Origin: Manis javanica
Lineage: Eukaryota > Chordata > Mammalia > Pholidota > Manidae
Length of the DNA stretch: 64,000 nt
NCBI RefSeq assembly: GCF_040802235.1
Contig: NC_133156.1
Span: 146,489,173 to 146,553,172 of the forward strand
Reading direction: 5' to 3'
Shown: positions 32,831 through 44,589 of the stretch, in pieces
How positions within the stretch are numbered: position 1 is the stretch's first letter
Layout of the letters: every line of letters begins with the position of its first letter
The notes under the pieces: model-generated
The model's database searches: none
What the model was told of the DNA's origin: nothing
What the model saw: only the letters and a program-made list of their open reading frames with translations
Translations under genes and position numbers: made by a program

Positions 32831-33699
32831 CCAGGTCTTGGAAGGGTGCCTGGGACACGAGGCCTAATCATCCTGGCTACTAGGTGGACAGATCTTGCTT
32901 TACAACTCCCTTGGTGTCACTCTGACTGGCATCCTGGCCCCGGGTCAGTCCTGCACATCCTCTAAGCAGACCTGTGGTGGGGAGGTTCCCCAGCCTCGTG
33001 CATGGGGATCCTGTCCGTGAGGTCCCTCCTGCCTGGCAGCCTGTAGTCTCCTCTGCACAGACCCCTGTGTGTCAGGGAGAAGGGTCACATCAAGAGAGCA
33101 GATCCTGCCCTCCCAGCTCCTGAATGGAGCCCCTGGGCCCCTTGGGCCAGGAAAGCACAGAGGGAGGCACCCCAAGGCCAAGGCCTGTAGGGGGAGGGCA
33201 GCCCCATCTCCATCCCCAAGGACTTCACACAGCCTTTCTGTCCTTGGGCCGGGCGACCCTTGTAAGGAAGCATGGATCTGATTGCGGAGCATGTGGACTG
33301 AGCGCAACCCCAGCCCGAGGGGGGCAGCCCCGGGCTTCCCCAGCCCAACCAGAGCCCGTTGTGTCACCTGCCCTGTTCCAAAAGGTGGATGGGAAGGAAG
33401 GGAGATAATGTGTTCACCTCTGAAATAAAAAGTAGTCACTGCAGGTACCAGGCTTGACACAAGCATGCATCCTGTGCTCCTTACCTGTGAAAATACAGGT
33501 GGATGGTGTGCGGTCCAGAAGTCACTTTTCATTAGGCAGAGAGCTCATGAAACACCCATGGAATTACTCACTGAGTTAGAGTAAATGGCAGTGCTGTTGT
33601 TTTAAAGGAGGGTTGATGAGAGCTCAAGTTCGCTGAAGAAGACTTGATAAATACAGGAAGCTGACCTAGAACAGGGCAGAGCCCGCCTTGCCTGGGGGA
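32831..33699. other. No gene seen
   Basis: GC-moderate. A 195-codon minus-strand open frame (32945-33532) has no recognisable domain. Not called. Confidence 0.4.
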
Positions 33700-33860
33700 C
33701 CCTGTCTTAGGTGCTCAAACACTGTCTCATTCAATCATAACAACTTTGCAAAGGGGAACTACTATTATTCCCACTTTGCAGATGACAGACGGAGGCTAAG
33801 AGCAGTAAGGGACATGGGGGATCACACAGCTGGAGAGGGGGTGGCTGGGGGTCCTCCTGG
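33700..33860 (+). repeat. MIR SINE
   Basis: CTCATTCAATCATAACAACT, ACTATTATTCCCACTTTGCA with GATGACAGACGGAGGC, and GATCACACAGCTGGAGAG follow the MIR core exactly in order. Confidence 0.88.
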
Positions 33861-34641
33861 CTCTTACTCAGCATGACACAGGCCGCCCTGGGCGAGGCAG
33901 GAGAGTGGGAAAGGGATCCACCTGGTCTGGAGGGGAGATGCCATAAGAGGGGCCACCCCTCCCAGGCAGGGGTTTGTGGTGTCCAGTGTCCTTGCCCACC
34001 ATGGGGCCTGCGTCAGTGCCCACGGCCAGCTCCAGGACAGTGGTGGCCTGTGGCCATTGTGGAGAGCAGCTCTGCACATGCTAGCAGGAGGTGGAGAGAA
34101 CACACAGGCAGGCACACACAGAAGGCACAGGCAACTCCAAGCCCCGACAAGCCCCAATGAGCCCTGTCCTACTGATTGTTGCCCCTGCACCATGTTGAAA
34201 CAAATTAGCTATAGTTGACCAGGTGAAGAATGTTCCCCTGCCTACTTACCACCTTTATTAGGAATTACAGTTGCCAGGTCCAACCCAGTAAAGTCAGCAA
34301 GGGGTAAAAATACTTCGAAAAATTTGAAAGCAATTCCTTTTGCAGAGCAAAGAATTACTTATTCCTTAAAAATAATCACTGCTTTATTTATTGTGGGGGT
34401 CCTCCATATTTGGTTATCTTACAATAAAATATGCCATAAGAGCATTTCTAAAATTCTTTTAGAAATGAAGAGTATATTAAAATTTCCCTTTGAATGGAGG
34501 TATGAATTCAGAGCAAATGGAGCCCAGATATATTATCAAGCTGCAAAGTGGGCTTTACTGTTCTCTGAGCGATCGCAGAGGGTGTTTGAGGGCCAGGCAC
34601 TCATCTTACTCACCTTTAATTTCACAGACTCTCCCATAGAC
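33861..34641. other. No gene seen
   Basis: Includes a 121-codon plus-strand open frame (34324-34689) that runs into the hAT remnant and is unrecognised. Confidence 0.4.
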
Positions 34642-34839
34642 CAGGGTCAGAAACTGGCCCAGGGGCTAGTTCCATCCTGCTCTCTTTAGAAATAAAGTTC
34701 TGGTAGGCAGCCATGTCTGGCTGGTACACACATTCTCTGGCTGTGTTTGTGTGCCCTCATCAGAGTTGTAGCTGTGCCTGAGAACCTGTGGCCCACAAAG
34801 CCAGAAACACTACCTTCCCAGAAAGTCTGCCAAACCCTG
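34642..34839. mobile_element. Non-autonomous hAT (Charlie-like) DNA transposon remnant
   Basis: A 198-bp element whose ends are inverted repeats: CAGGGTCAGAAACT on the left and AGTCTGCCAAACCCTG on the right. The flanks CCATAGAC and CCACAGAT agree at six of eight positions, consistent with an eroded 8-bp hAT duplication. The inner AATAAAGTTCTGGTAGGCAG with CAGCCATG recalls a common mammalian element of this class. Confidence 0.7.
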
Positions 34840-36119
34840 CCACAGATGGCTGGACAGGAAGTTTTCCACTTGCCTCTTTCTCATCTTTCTCTTCTACTGT
34901 TACTACTCTGAACCGCTCTTTGTGATAACTCATAGTAAGAGTCTTTTATTATACTTAACACTGCAATATTAAATTATCACATCTAAAAAGTGGTTTTTCA
35001 ATTAGATAAATTTTACTGAGTTTTGACTGGAGGACAAAGTGTATTTAAGGTGTCAATTCTGTGGGTTCGCATGTGTTGAAATATAGAGGCATAATGTCCA
35101 AGAATGAGCTGGGTGAATGCAGCCTTCCACGTGGTGCACACATCTGAAAGAATGGAACACATGGGTGAGCGGGAGGGTAACAGACTGGAACCCTGCTTCC
35201 TCCTGGTGACATCCCTGCGCTTAGACAAGGAGTGCTACAGTTCAGTACACTGCCTGTGTGTCAGTGGTAACCTTGTATTCATTCATTGGGCAGGTGATCT
35301 TCTTTGTAAGAAGCTACATTTTATTTCCAGGACTTAACAAAGTTTCATTATGAATAGAAACTTGTAACATACAATCACCTGTTGCTTTTTTTTTAATTGC
35401 TCCTCCTTAGGTGTGTGTGTCCGGGTGGGGAGTATTTTTCACTGCTTTATACCAACTTAAGACACTGATTTATTCTCTTCAAAAAATGAAAACGAAACCA
35501 AACACTTCATTATTTACTTTTATGCATAAAAGTGTTTGTCTTTAGTGACCATTGACAAATGAAACAACATTGTATTTCACAACAAAATCTCCACTTGCAC
35601 AAATTCTACAGTAAAGGTCAGCAGCTGCCAGCAGAGCTCACTATAGCCCCGAGGTGGAGCTGCCAGCGCGGGGTGCCGGGGTGCGTGTGCTGCCCTCCCA
35701 CTCGAGCGCCCGCTCAGGCATCTGCAGTCCATCTCAGCATTTGGTCCTGCAGGTCCTGGAGCTGCAGGTGGGTTCTGCACATGAGATGGAACAACTGAGA
35801 TTTGTCATGAGATCTGCTGTGCGTGATTTCAGCAGCATCATGTCTCCTCCCAGCCGTGTCCGTGGACTGTGCCATGGGTAACGGGTGTTCTGGAGCAGCA
35901 CAGGGAGCAGAGGAGTGCCTGCATGTCACAGAGCTTTCACTCCATCTTTGCACCTGTCTGTCCTGGCCTGCTGAGCCCTAGTGTCACTACCCAGCCATAG
36001 GCACTTGGCTGAGGCTGCTCTGAATAAGCACCTGGAATTTGGCATCTGGGTCTTTGCCTGATATTTAACTTTAGACTTTGCACATATGGGTTAGAGGCTA
36101 ATCTCCTGCTCTGGACCAT
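34840..36119. other. No gene seen
   Basis: Contains a T-run near 35383-35393 and a short GC-richer patch at 35650-35780. No recognisable gene. Confidence 0.4.
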
Positions 36120-36400
36120 AGCCAGCCTTTGTTGACACACATGCACATCATATGCACATACACACCACACACCTCAACACAGACACACACACACATGCAT
36201 GCACAGACTTAGACTCACATACCACACATACACATGCATCACACACACACCACATGCACACACGTTTTCACAGATGTACAGATACATATACCCTACACAC
36301 ACCATAGTACAATGTACCACACACACATGCATATACACATGCAGACTTACAGATACACACACACTACACACCTCACACATGTAATCTCACACATATAGAC
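36120..36400. repeat. Imperfect (CA)n microsatellite
   Basis: About 280 bases dominated by CACACA and ACATGCACA variants on the plus strand. The open frames on both strands here (36174-36380 minus, 36199-36384 plus) only reflect this repeat. Confidence 0.92.
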
Positions 36401-36410
36401 ATAGCATATG

Positions 36411-37061
36411 CAGTTGATCCTCATTGTTAACAGATTCCATATTTGTGAATTCATCTACTTGCTAAAATTTACATCCCCAAATCTATACTTGTAGCACCTT
36501 TGGGGTCATTAATGTACAGTGTGTAGAATGATGATGAAAGCAGAGTAACCCAATGTGCACGTTTTCAGCTGAGGGAGAAAACGCAAGGCCCTGCCTTCTG
36601 GTTTCAGCTCTCACACTGTGAACCCCTTTTTGCATGGTATTTAGCACTATGTTTTTCTCATTTATTTGTGCTGTTTGTTGATTTTGCTGTTCAAAGTTGC
36701 CCCCAGGCACAGTGCTGATCTGCTGTCTAGTGACCCCAAGTGCAAGAAGGCTGTACGTGCCTTCCAGGGCAGATTCCCAGGTTCAATATGCTTTTTCCAG
36801 GCACAAGTTACAGTGCTATTGACAGTGAGTTCAATGTTAATCAATAAATAACATATATTAAATACAATGTCTTTAATAATTAATCAATGAATTAACAATA
36901 AAAGGAAACTCTGTATTGATTGGTTGATGAAAATGCTGTGACCAGAAGCCCATGGGAACCTAACCTTACATTTACTCTAAGAGTGACAGTTCAGTATTCA
37001 CTAATTTGATGTTTGTAGCAGATTTACTCACATACCAATGTGAGCTAACAAAAACCAACTG
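36411..37061 (+). mobile_element. Tigger-like (TcMar/pogo) DNA transposon remnant
   Basis: Left end CAGTTGATCCTCATTGTTAA; the right end, read on the minus strand, is CAGTTGGTTTTTGTTAGC; TA follows on the right. The middle retains transposase-like text: AGTGCTGATCTGCTGTCTAG, GCAAGAAGGCTGT, GAGTTCAATGTTAATCAA, then GGTTGATGAAAATGCTGTGA. The internal part is much shorter than an autonomous Tigger, so it is a deleted copy with broken transposase. Confidence 0.65.
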
Positions 37062-37380
37062 TACATAATGTCATAGAAATATGATGTACATCACATCATA
37101 GATGTAGTCAGGCATCACAGGTGATCTCTGCTGCTAATTAAGGGTGTTTCACAGCATCCTCCACTCACCTGAATTCCCAGCCTCAATCTTTGGAGCCCAG
37201 GGTAAAGAGATTTACACACTTTTCCTTTATCTGTATTTTTTGTTCTGTATATTTGATTTGTCCTGAAGTGTAGTCATATATCAGGGCTCTAACACTTGTT
37301 TTTGTTTTGTTTAGTTTTGTTTTTATAATTTACAAGTGTCCCAAAGCCTAAGTTAAGCCCAAGGACATGTATTGTTTGGC

Positions 37381-37395
37381 CTGTGTGGTGTTTTT
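37381..37395. repeat. L1 target-site duplication, left copy (15 bp)
   Basis: CTGTGTGGTGTTTTT, identical to 39904-39918. Confidence 0.88.
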
Positions 37396-37772
37396 TTTTT
37401 GTATTCTTTTTTTAAATTAATTAATTAATTAATTTTGTTGGCATTAATCTACAATTATATGAAAAATATTATGTTTACTAGGGTCCCCCCTTCACCAAAT
37501 CTCCCCCACAAACCCCATTACAGTACTGTTCATTTGCGTAGTAAGATCCTGTAAAATCACTACTTGTCTTCTCTGTGTTGCACAGCCCTCCCCGTACCCC
37601 CCCCCACAAATTATACATGCTAATCATAATGTCCCCTTTCTTTTTCCCCACCCTTATCCCTCCCTTCCCTCCCTTTCTCCCCAGTCCCTTTCCCTTTGGT
37701 AACTGTTATTCCATTCTTAGGTTCTATGATTCTGCTGCTGTTTTGTTCCTTCAGTCTTTCTTTGTTCCTATA

Positions 37773-37946
37773 GTCTTCGGGTTTGAGGTGAGTCTCTTGT
37801 AAGCAGCATAGAGATAGGTCTTGCTTTTTTATCCATTCTATTATTCTGTGTCTTTTGATTGGTGCATTCAGTCCATTTACATTTAGGGTGATTATTGAAA
37901 GATATGTACTTATTGCCATTGCAGGCTTTAGATTCGTGGTTGCCAA
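37773..37946 (-). pseudogene. L1 ORF2p N-terminal fragment fused to 3' UTR
   Basis: Reads ISTYLSIITLNVNGLNAPI, then KRHRIIEWIKKQ and LCCLQETHLKPED, the start of the L1 endonuclease domain including the conserved asparagine (NVNG) and glutamate (QETH). It is followed without a stop by codons derived from the 3' UTR (ERLKEQNSSRII). It cannot act as an endonuclease. Confidence 0.88.
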
Positions 37947-38269
37947 AGGTTCAAGGTTAGCTTCTTTACTATCTTACTGTCTAACTTAACTCACTTATTG
38001 AGCTATTTTAAACACTGTCTGATCATTCTTTATTTTTCTCCCTTCTTATTCCTCCTCCTTATTCCATTCTTTATATGTTAGTTGTTTTATTCTGTGCTCT
38101 TTTGTGCTTCCTTTAACTGCTTTTGTGCGTAGTTGATTTTATTTTTTGCCTTTAGTTAGTATTTGGTTGGTCTGCTTTCTTTGCTGTGATTTTATTTTCT
38201 CTGGTGACATCTATTTAGTCTTAGGAGTGCTCCCATCTAGAGCAGTCCCTCTAAAATACCCCATGGAGG

Positions 38270-39080
38270 TGGTTTGTGGGAGGCAAATTCCCTCAACTTT
38301 TGCTTGTCTGGGAATTGTTTAATCCCTCCTTCATATTTAAATGATAGTCATGCTGGATACAGTATTCTTGTTTCAAGGCCCTTCTCTTTCATTGCATTAA
38401 ATATATCATGCCATTCTCTTCTGGCCTGTAAGGTTTCTGTTGAGAAGTCTGATGATAGCCTGATAGGTTTCCCTTTGTAGGTGACCTTTTTCCTCTCTCT
38501 AGCTGCCTTTAAAACTCTGTCCTTGTCCTTGACCTTTCCTATTTTAATTATTATGTGTCTTGGTGTTGTCCTCCTTGGGTCCTTTCTGTTGAGAGTTCTG
38601 TACACTTCCATGGTCTGATCGATAATTTCCTCCCCCAGTTTGGGGAAATTTTCAGCAATTATTTCTTCAAATACATTTTCTATCCCTTTTTCTCTCTTCT
38701 TCTTCTTCTGGTACCCCTATAATGTGGATATTGTTCCTTTTGGATTGGTCACACAGTTCTCTTAATATTGTTTCATTCCTGGAGATCCTTTTATCCCTCT
38801 CTGCGTCAGCTTCTATGCGTTCTTGTTCTCTGGTTTCTATTCCATCAATGGCCTCTTGCATCTTATCCATTCTGTTTACAAATCCTTCCAGAGATTGTTT
38901 CATTTCTGTAATCTCCTTCCGGACATCATCCCTTAGCTCTTGCATATTTCTCTGCAGCTCCATCAGCATTGTTATGAGCTTTATTTTTAATTCTTTTTCA
39001 GGAAGACTGGTTAGGTCTATCTCCTTCTCATGGTTTGCCTCTGTGATCTTGGTCTGTATCAATTTCTTCTGCCTTTTCAT
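38270..39080 (-). pseudogene. L1 ORF1p remnant
   Basis: ORF1p is the L1 RNA-binding trimer protein. From the ATG at 39080 the frame is open to 38667: a basic N-terminus, a coiled coil (LITMLMELQRNMQELRDDV) and the start of the RRM-like domain (IHIIGVPEEEEE). A frameshift follows, then the C-terminal domain resumes at 38611-38348 (RHIIIKIGKVKDKDRVLKAA). A further stop or shift precedes the last ~35 codons. Relatively well preserved compared with other L1s here, so among the younger insertions. Confidence 0.88.
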
Positions 39081-39903
39081 GGTGATAGATGTATTTGTGG
39101 GGAGCTGGTGCGTTTGTTGGGTAAGAGAAAGTGCCTTCTTGCCTGTTTGTGGCCTTCCTCTCCTGGGAGAACAGCGGCCTCTAGTGGCTTGTGCTGGGCA
39201 GCTGCATCCTAGATGGGGTTTCTGATCTTGCCTGTCAGCTATGGAGTTTATTTAGCTCCACAGTTGCTGTGGACGTGGCCTGCCTCAGGCTGCTGCTACA
39301 ATATGGCAGAGCTGTGTCAGAGGAGGAACAGGCGGGAGTCTGTTTATCGTGGTGAGGGGCCTCTGAGCTGCACTGCGGGGGTTTGGGCACCCAGAGGTCC
39401 CCGGGATTCGGGGATTTGCAGCTGATGGGCTAAGTGTCTCAGGGTGCTTCCGTCCAGCTGTGGGGTCCCTGTCCCTTTAAGACTTCCAAAAAGCACTCGC
39501 TTTTCTTTGTCCCTGGGGTGCTGGCTGCAGGGACCCACTCACAGGTCTTACTGTCCTGTTACCCTAGTTTCCAGCACCCCACTGTGCACTGTGTCTGCGC
39601 TCTGGTGCAGATGGCTAGGGCTGCGTGTTCAGCAGTCCTGGGCTCCCTCTCCCTCCCCACTCTGACTCCTCTCCTCCTGCTAGGAGCTGGGGTGAGGGGC
39701 GCTGGGGTCCCACCAGCCGTGGCTTGTATCTTACCCCCTTTGCAAGGCGCTGGGTTCTCGCAGGTGTGGATGTAGTCTGGCTGTTGTGCTATATCTTCTG
39801 GTCTTTCTTTTAGGGATAGTTGTATTTGTTGTATTTTCAAAAATATATATGGTTTTGGGAGAAGATTTCCACTGCTCTGCTCATGCTGCCATCTTGGTTT
39901 TCT
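39081..39903 (-). promoter_or_regulatory. L1 5' UTR with YY1-like motif
   Basis: About 820 bases upstream of ORF1, GC-richer than the flanks, which is where the L1 internal promoter lies. CCAAGATGGC at 39888-39897, six bases from the start, matches the YY1 site that sets the start point in human L1. Promoter activity in this copy is not shown. Confidence 0.75.
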
Positions 39904-39918
39904 CTGTGTGGTGTTTTT
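39904..39918. repeat. L1 target-site duplication, right copy (15 bp)
   Basis: Identical to 37381-37395. Confidence 0.88.
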
Positions 39919-41053
39919 GAGATCTTTAAATTAGTTGCTCACATTCAAAAGTTCAAACATTTCATGTAAAAATTCTGAAGATCGTGCACATGGCTCTCCC
40001 TCAGGCTTTCTGGTCACCATCTTCAATCCGGTGCATTAGATGTCTCTGAACATCACAAAACTGAGGAGCTGTCACCCACAAGAGAGTGTAGATCTGTCGG
40101 GGTCATTCTCAGTCTGGACAAGATGGACAAGCAAATGAATGACCTTCTGCCCTTTAGGAAGACCTCCCTCCAGCACGGCCTCCCCAGCGCTTTCCTGACT
40201 GGGTTAGCACACTGCAGCATCTGCTGCCAGCTACTTCCGCCATGGGGCACAGAGTCAGTGAGACAGCCCACTTGAGGCCTTCTCCTCCCCAGTCAGCTAG
40301 ACATAAAGAACTTCCCACAAGGAAAGGAGGCAATGCAGCAGGGAAGGGGTCAGAGTCTGAGCCACATGATTATGCAGCTGACTTGTGCCTTCGGGACCTC
40401 CTGGAGGCACAGATGCAACATCCACCTGGTCACGCAGGGCTGCCACACTCACCCAAGCTGGGCAGGTCAGTGGCCCCTGGTCCGTAATGGAAAGGTCATG
40501 TCTCACAGATCCTCAACCCATGTTCAAAAGTTCAGTATTTTCTGGGGCCGTATAACAAACCCAGAGCTTTTTCTCAAAGAAGAGAACATTGCTCTCTGCA
40601 GAAGAGAGTCCTTTGCTCGAAAATTCTATGGCTCTGTCCTGTAAGTCTATTGTCGGGACTTGCCAGAGGTGCCACACTTAAGAGTGTCGTCTGATCTTCT
40701 TCATCATAAAGCTTGAGTGGCAGCACACTTGGGTCACCACTTGGACCTGCTGTGGAATCTTCTCTTGCTCTGAAACCCCACTGGAACCTGGTAGCCTTTC
40801 TGGTTATTCAGTAAATGGGTTGGAGCAGCACACTCAAATATGGTATCTGTTGCTTCCAAAATCCTGAATTCCCTTTGGTATGGAAATCTTTTTAATCAGG
40901 TGGAACAACACGCAGTGTCTTTTCTTTAAACTTGAAAATACTATCCTGCCCACTAGACTGCCAGATGCCCAGAAACTTAATCAAGAAAGGCGGCTGGGGA
41001 TTTTCCAGGCACTTATCTCTCATCCTCTGGATGTCACAGATCAAGTAAGGCAT
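39919..41053. other. No gene seen
   Basis: Mixed sequence; open stretches up to 103 codons, none recognisable. Confidence 0.4.
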
Positions 41054-41410
41054 CTGTTGTGGGCTAAACAGTGCCCCCCACCAAATTCCTGTGTTGAAGC
41101 CCTGTACCCCCAATGACTGTATTTGGAAGAGGTCCTTAGAAGAGGTGACTAAGGTTAAATGGGGTCATAAGGATGGGCCCTAATCCTACGGGACTGGCGC
41201 CCTCACAAAAAGAGAAGAGGACATGGAGCTTACTCTCTCTCCATGGAGAAGGCAGCCCTCTGCAAACTACAAAGAGCTGTCTCACCAGAAAGTAAGCCCA
41301 CCCACACCTTGATCTTGGACTTCCAGCCTCCAGAACTGAGAGAGAGTAACTTCTGGTGTTTATTCACCCAGTGTGTGGCATTTTGTTTGGACAGTCCCAG
41401 CTGATTAAGC
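41054..41410 (+). repeat. ERVL-MaLR LTR, MLT1-like
   Basis: Starts TGTTGTGGGCTAAACAGTGC, has CCTGTGTTGAAGCCCTGTAC, GGATGGGCCCTAATCC, CTTGGACTTCCAGCCTCCAG and ends with CAGCTGATTAAGCCA. The clearest of the three MLT1-type copies in the window. Confidence 0.87.
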
Positions 41411-41636
41411 CAGCATCTGAGGTACTTAAGACTTCTTGATCATCAAAGGCAATTTGCATAATTCTAGCAACATAGATGGTTCATGTGCTATTTTGTAGGA
41501 TATCAAAAGAATCAAGTTCTCTATGTACTAGATTATGGCAGACAAGGAAAATTCACATAATCTGGAGGCAAGATTGTTCAGGCATATTGAGGGCTCTGCC
41601 AGGTAAGAGCAAACTTGCAAGTCGGGAAAAATATAT

Positions 41637-41652
41637 AAAAGCATTTGTGAGA
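41637..41652. repeat. L1 target-site duplication, left copy (16 bp)
   Basis: AAAAGCATTTGTGAGA, identical to 42497-42512. Confidence 0.88.
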
Positions 41653-42496
41653 TAACCACAATGAGATATCACCTCACATCAGTTAGGATGGCCAACATCC
41701 AAAAGACAAACAACAACAAATGCTGGCAAGGACGTGGAGAAAGGGGAACCCTCCTACACTGCTGGTGGGAATGTAAACTAGTTCAACCATTGTGGAAAGC
41801 AGTATGGAGGTTCCTCAAAAAACTAAAAATAGAAATACCATTTGACCCAGGAAGTCCACTTCTAGGAATTTACCCTAAGAATGCAGGAGCCCAGTTTGAA
41901 AAAGACATATGCACCCCTATATTTATCACAGCACTATTTACAATTGACAATAGCCAAGACATGGAAACAACCTAAGTGTCCATCAGGAGATGAATGGATA
42001 AAGAAGATGTGGTACATATACACAATGTGATATCATTCTACCATAAGAAGAAAACAAACCCCACCATTTGCAGCAACATGGATGGAGCTAGAGGGTATTA
42101 TGCTCAGTGAAATAAGCCAGGCAGAGAAAGACAAGTATCAAATGATTCCACTCATCTGTGGAGTATAACAACAAAGAGAAAACTGAAGGAACAAAACAGC
42201 AGCAGACTCACAGAACCCAAGAATGGACTAACAGTTACAAAAGGAAAGGGATTGGGGAGGATGGGTGGGAAGGGAGGGATAAGGAGGAAAAAGGGGCATC
42301 ACAATTAGCATGTGTAATGTAGAGGGGAGGGACATGGGAAAGGCAGTATAACACAAGACAAGTAGTGATTCTACAGCATCTTACTATGCTGATGGACAGT
42401 GACTGTAATGGGGTACATGGGGGGGACTTGATAATACGAGGAGTGTAGTAACCATAATGTTGTTCATGTAATTGTACATTAATGACAGCAAGAAAA
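41653..42496 (+). mobile_element. 5'-truncated L1 with target duplication
   Basis: Contains only the ORF2 C-terminus and 3' UTR. The coding part (41661-41975) reads [20 protein letters not shown] and FLKKLKIEIPFDPGSPLLG. The 3' UTR runs to a short A tail near 42490-42500. Flanked by a perfect 16-bp duplication. An ordinary 5'-truncated retrotransposition event. Confidence 0.93.
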
Positions 42497-42512
42497 AAAA
42501 GCATTTGTGAGA
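42497..42512. repeat. L1 target-site duplication, right copy (16 bp)
   Basis: Identical to 41637-41652; its first bases overlap the A tail. Confidence 0.88.
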
Positions 42513-43959
42513 ACAATAGCTGCATATTAAATGCCAGGAGGAGGATTGATATTTTCTAGCTGACATTTACCACATCTGGAAGAGCAACTGCTACTGAGGT
42601 CACCATGTAAGTTTATGATAATCCGTGATCCATTTACCTTTGGTAAAGGCCCAACAGTTAAGTTAAATAGAGATGTAAGACTTTCAGGTTACTCAAGAAT
42701 AAGCTGGTCAGAGTTTACTGCAGAAATATTACCATTATCTCCACCTCTGCAACCTTAAAGTCTTTAATGATCTTACTAATCTCTGCAATCCACCCAGGGG
42801 CTTGGCATTAATTTTAGTGAATTGCCCTAGAAGGAAAGAAAAGTTCGACGGGCTCCACTTGGAGCTTCCTGCCATACGAGTTTCAGGGATCCTATGTACG
42901 TGGTCTTCCAGATGCTGACTGTGTGAACTTCAGTTAACATTGTCAGGCCCTGGGAAAATAACACAAAGTGGGGCCATGGCCCAACTGGACCCACTGTGGG
43001 ACTTGGCCAAACCCCAACTATTGTTTGACCAGCATAAGCCTTCACTGTGACAGGTGAAACACAGCAGCATTGTTATTCCCTCAAATTAACATCAGTTCGG
43101 AGCTGGTGTCTATTGATCCACAGAAGTTAGGATTTCCCTTTCATCACTGCACATCCATTACACTAAATGCATGCTGGCCCTTTTGGGGGCAGGCCTGGAG
43201 GGAGAGTTACAGAATATACTTGTAGTGACATCACAGGGTCCTCAGTTGTGTAAGTGCTTGTTTCGTGACTGTGCTTCCAGGGACTTTAAGCCCCATAGTC
43301 ACAGGAGTCACATCTGCCTGTCCCACCCTCATCCTCCCAGAAGCTGGTGTGGTGTTTGACAGGGGAGCACATAGTGCTTCCTGAATGAATGAGCCAGGGA
43401 AGGGGCACATGAAAGGAACGCACCCAGTGCTGGGCCCGGAGCACCCACGCCGGTCATGGGTGCCCCATACCCAAGTTCACACATCTATCTTCATGATACA
43501 TGATCTTTTAAGCTCCACTGTGGGGACAGCTTGACTGGCCCAGGTTCTAAGTGTTTAGAATACTGAATCTATTGTTCTTGGCTACTAACAACCTCTTTTT
43601 CCCTTCTTACCTCACCATGTCCACCTTCACTTTACTCATGTCGCAAAGGACACTTTGCAAAGCTCCAAAGATGAATCTTGGCTGAATGTCAAAGGGATTG
43701 AGCAAACAGCAGCCCCATCTCTGTGACTGAGTGTCAGTCACCCTTGGTATCCATTTGAGTCTGGATTTAAGCCCCAACATGTTCATCTGGTGCCCCAAGG
43801 CTGAGGCTTGACTTGATAACCTGTGTGGGATGTTGATGGCTAGGATTCCACCTCCCTCCTTCGCCTGTGTTAGTCATCTCACCAGCCTTCTACCCACCTC
43901 TCGCCAGAGGCCCTTTTGACAGAATTACCTGACACCTACTTACATGCTCAATTTGATAC
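42513..43959. other. No gene seen
   Basis: Mixed sequence, nothing recognisable. Confidence 0.4.
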
Positions 43960-44350
43960 CATGCTCTGCAATGTGTTTTTAAATTCATTTACTTATATTT
44001 TGTATTGGTTAAGAATGATCATAGACACATTGCAAAGTAGGAGAGTTTCCGTATATCCTTCATGCAATTATCAAACCAGGAAGTTAGCACTGGTAGAGGG
44101 CTTTTAGCTAAACTGTAGGTCTTGCTGAAACTTCAGTTTTCCACTGTCCTAGGATACGATGCAGGATCCCATTTCATATTAAGTCTGTCGTCTCCTTAGC
44201 CTCCTCCTTTAGACAGGACAGATCTTCAGTCTTTCCTTGTCTTTCATGACCTTGACATATGTGAAGACGACCAGTTAGTATTTTAGAAAGTCTCTCAGTT
44301 TGTGTCCTGTGAAGTATTTTAAAAGGTAATATTACATCAGATTATTTCTG
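43960..44350 (-). repeat. Old L1 3' UTR fragment, antisense
   Basis: TGCAGGATCCCATTTCATAT, then TCTCCTTAGCCTCCTCC and TTTCCTTGTCTTTCATGACC with TTGACA follow the order of an antisense L1M-type 3' UTR. Borders approximate. Confidence 0.5.
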
Positions 44351-44589
44351 GCTTAAATTCCTGTTTCCCTCTCACTTGCAGAAGAACTGCCCATCTGGAC
44401 ATACGGACTCTTTGCCACTGGATCCTGCTCTGCTTTCCTTGGATTTCCCTGAAGGCCCGAAAATCTGCAACCATCCCGAACTCCTCCAATAAACATGGTC
44501 CAGCACTCGTGTCTTTTGGACACCTGAAATACTTTTCTTCCTTCCCCCTTACCTACCATGTGAACTCCTAATCATTCAGGAAAGTAACG

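Larger units (their letters stand above)
37396..39903 (-). mobile_element. Internally deleted L1 with both ends preserved
   Basis: On the minus strand the element starts at 39903 with an L1 5' UTR (CCAAGATGGC near the very start). It continues through ORF1 (about 39080-38270), the first ~60 codons of ORF2 (37946-37773), then jumps directly into the L1 3' UTR (37772-37400) and an A-rich tail. A 15-bp target duplication on both sides shows that this deleted form was inserted as a unit. Most of ORF2 (endonuclease remainder, RT, C-terminus) is absent. Confidence 0.9.

Noticed and set aside
32945-33532. 195-codon minus-strand frame
   Set aside because: Unrecognised, with overlapping frames on both strands.
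36174-36384. Cysteine/valine-rich and histidine/threonine-rich frames
   Set aside because: Direct translations of the CA repeat.
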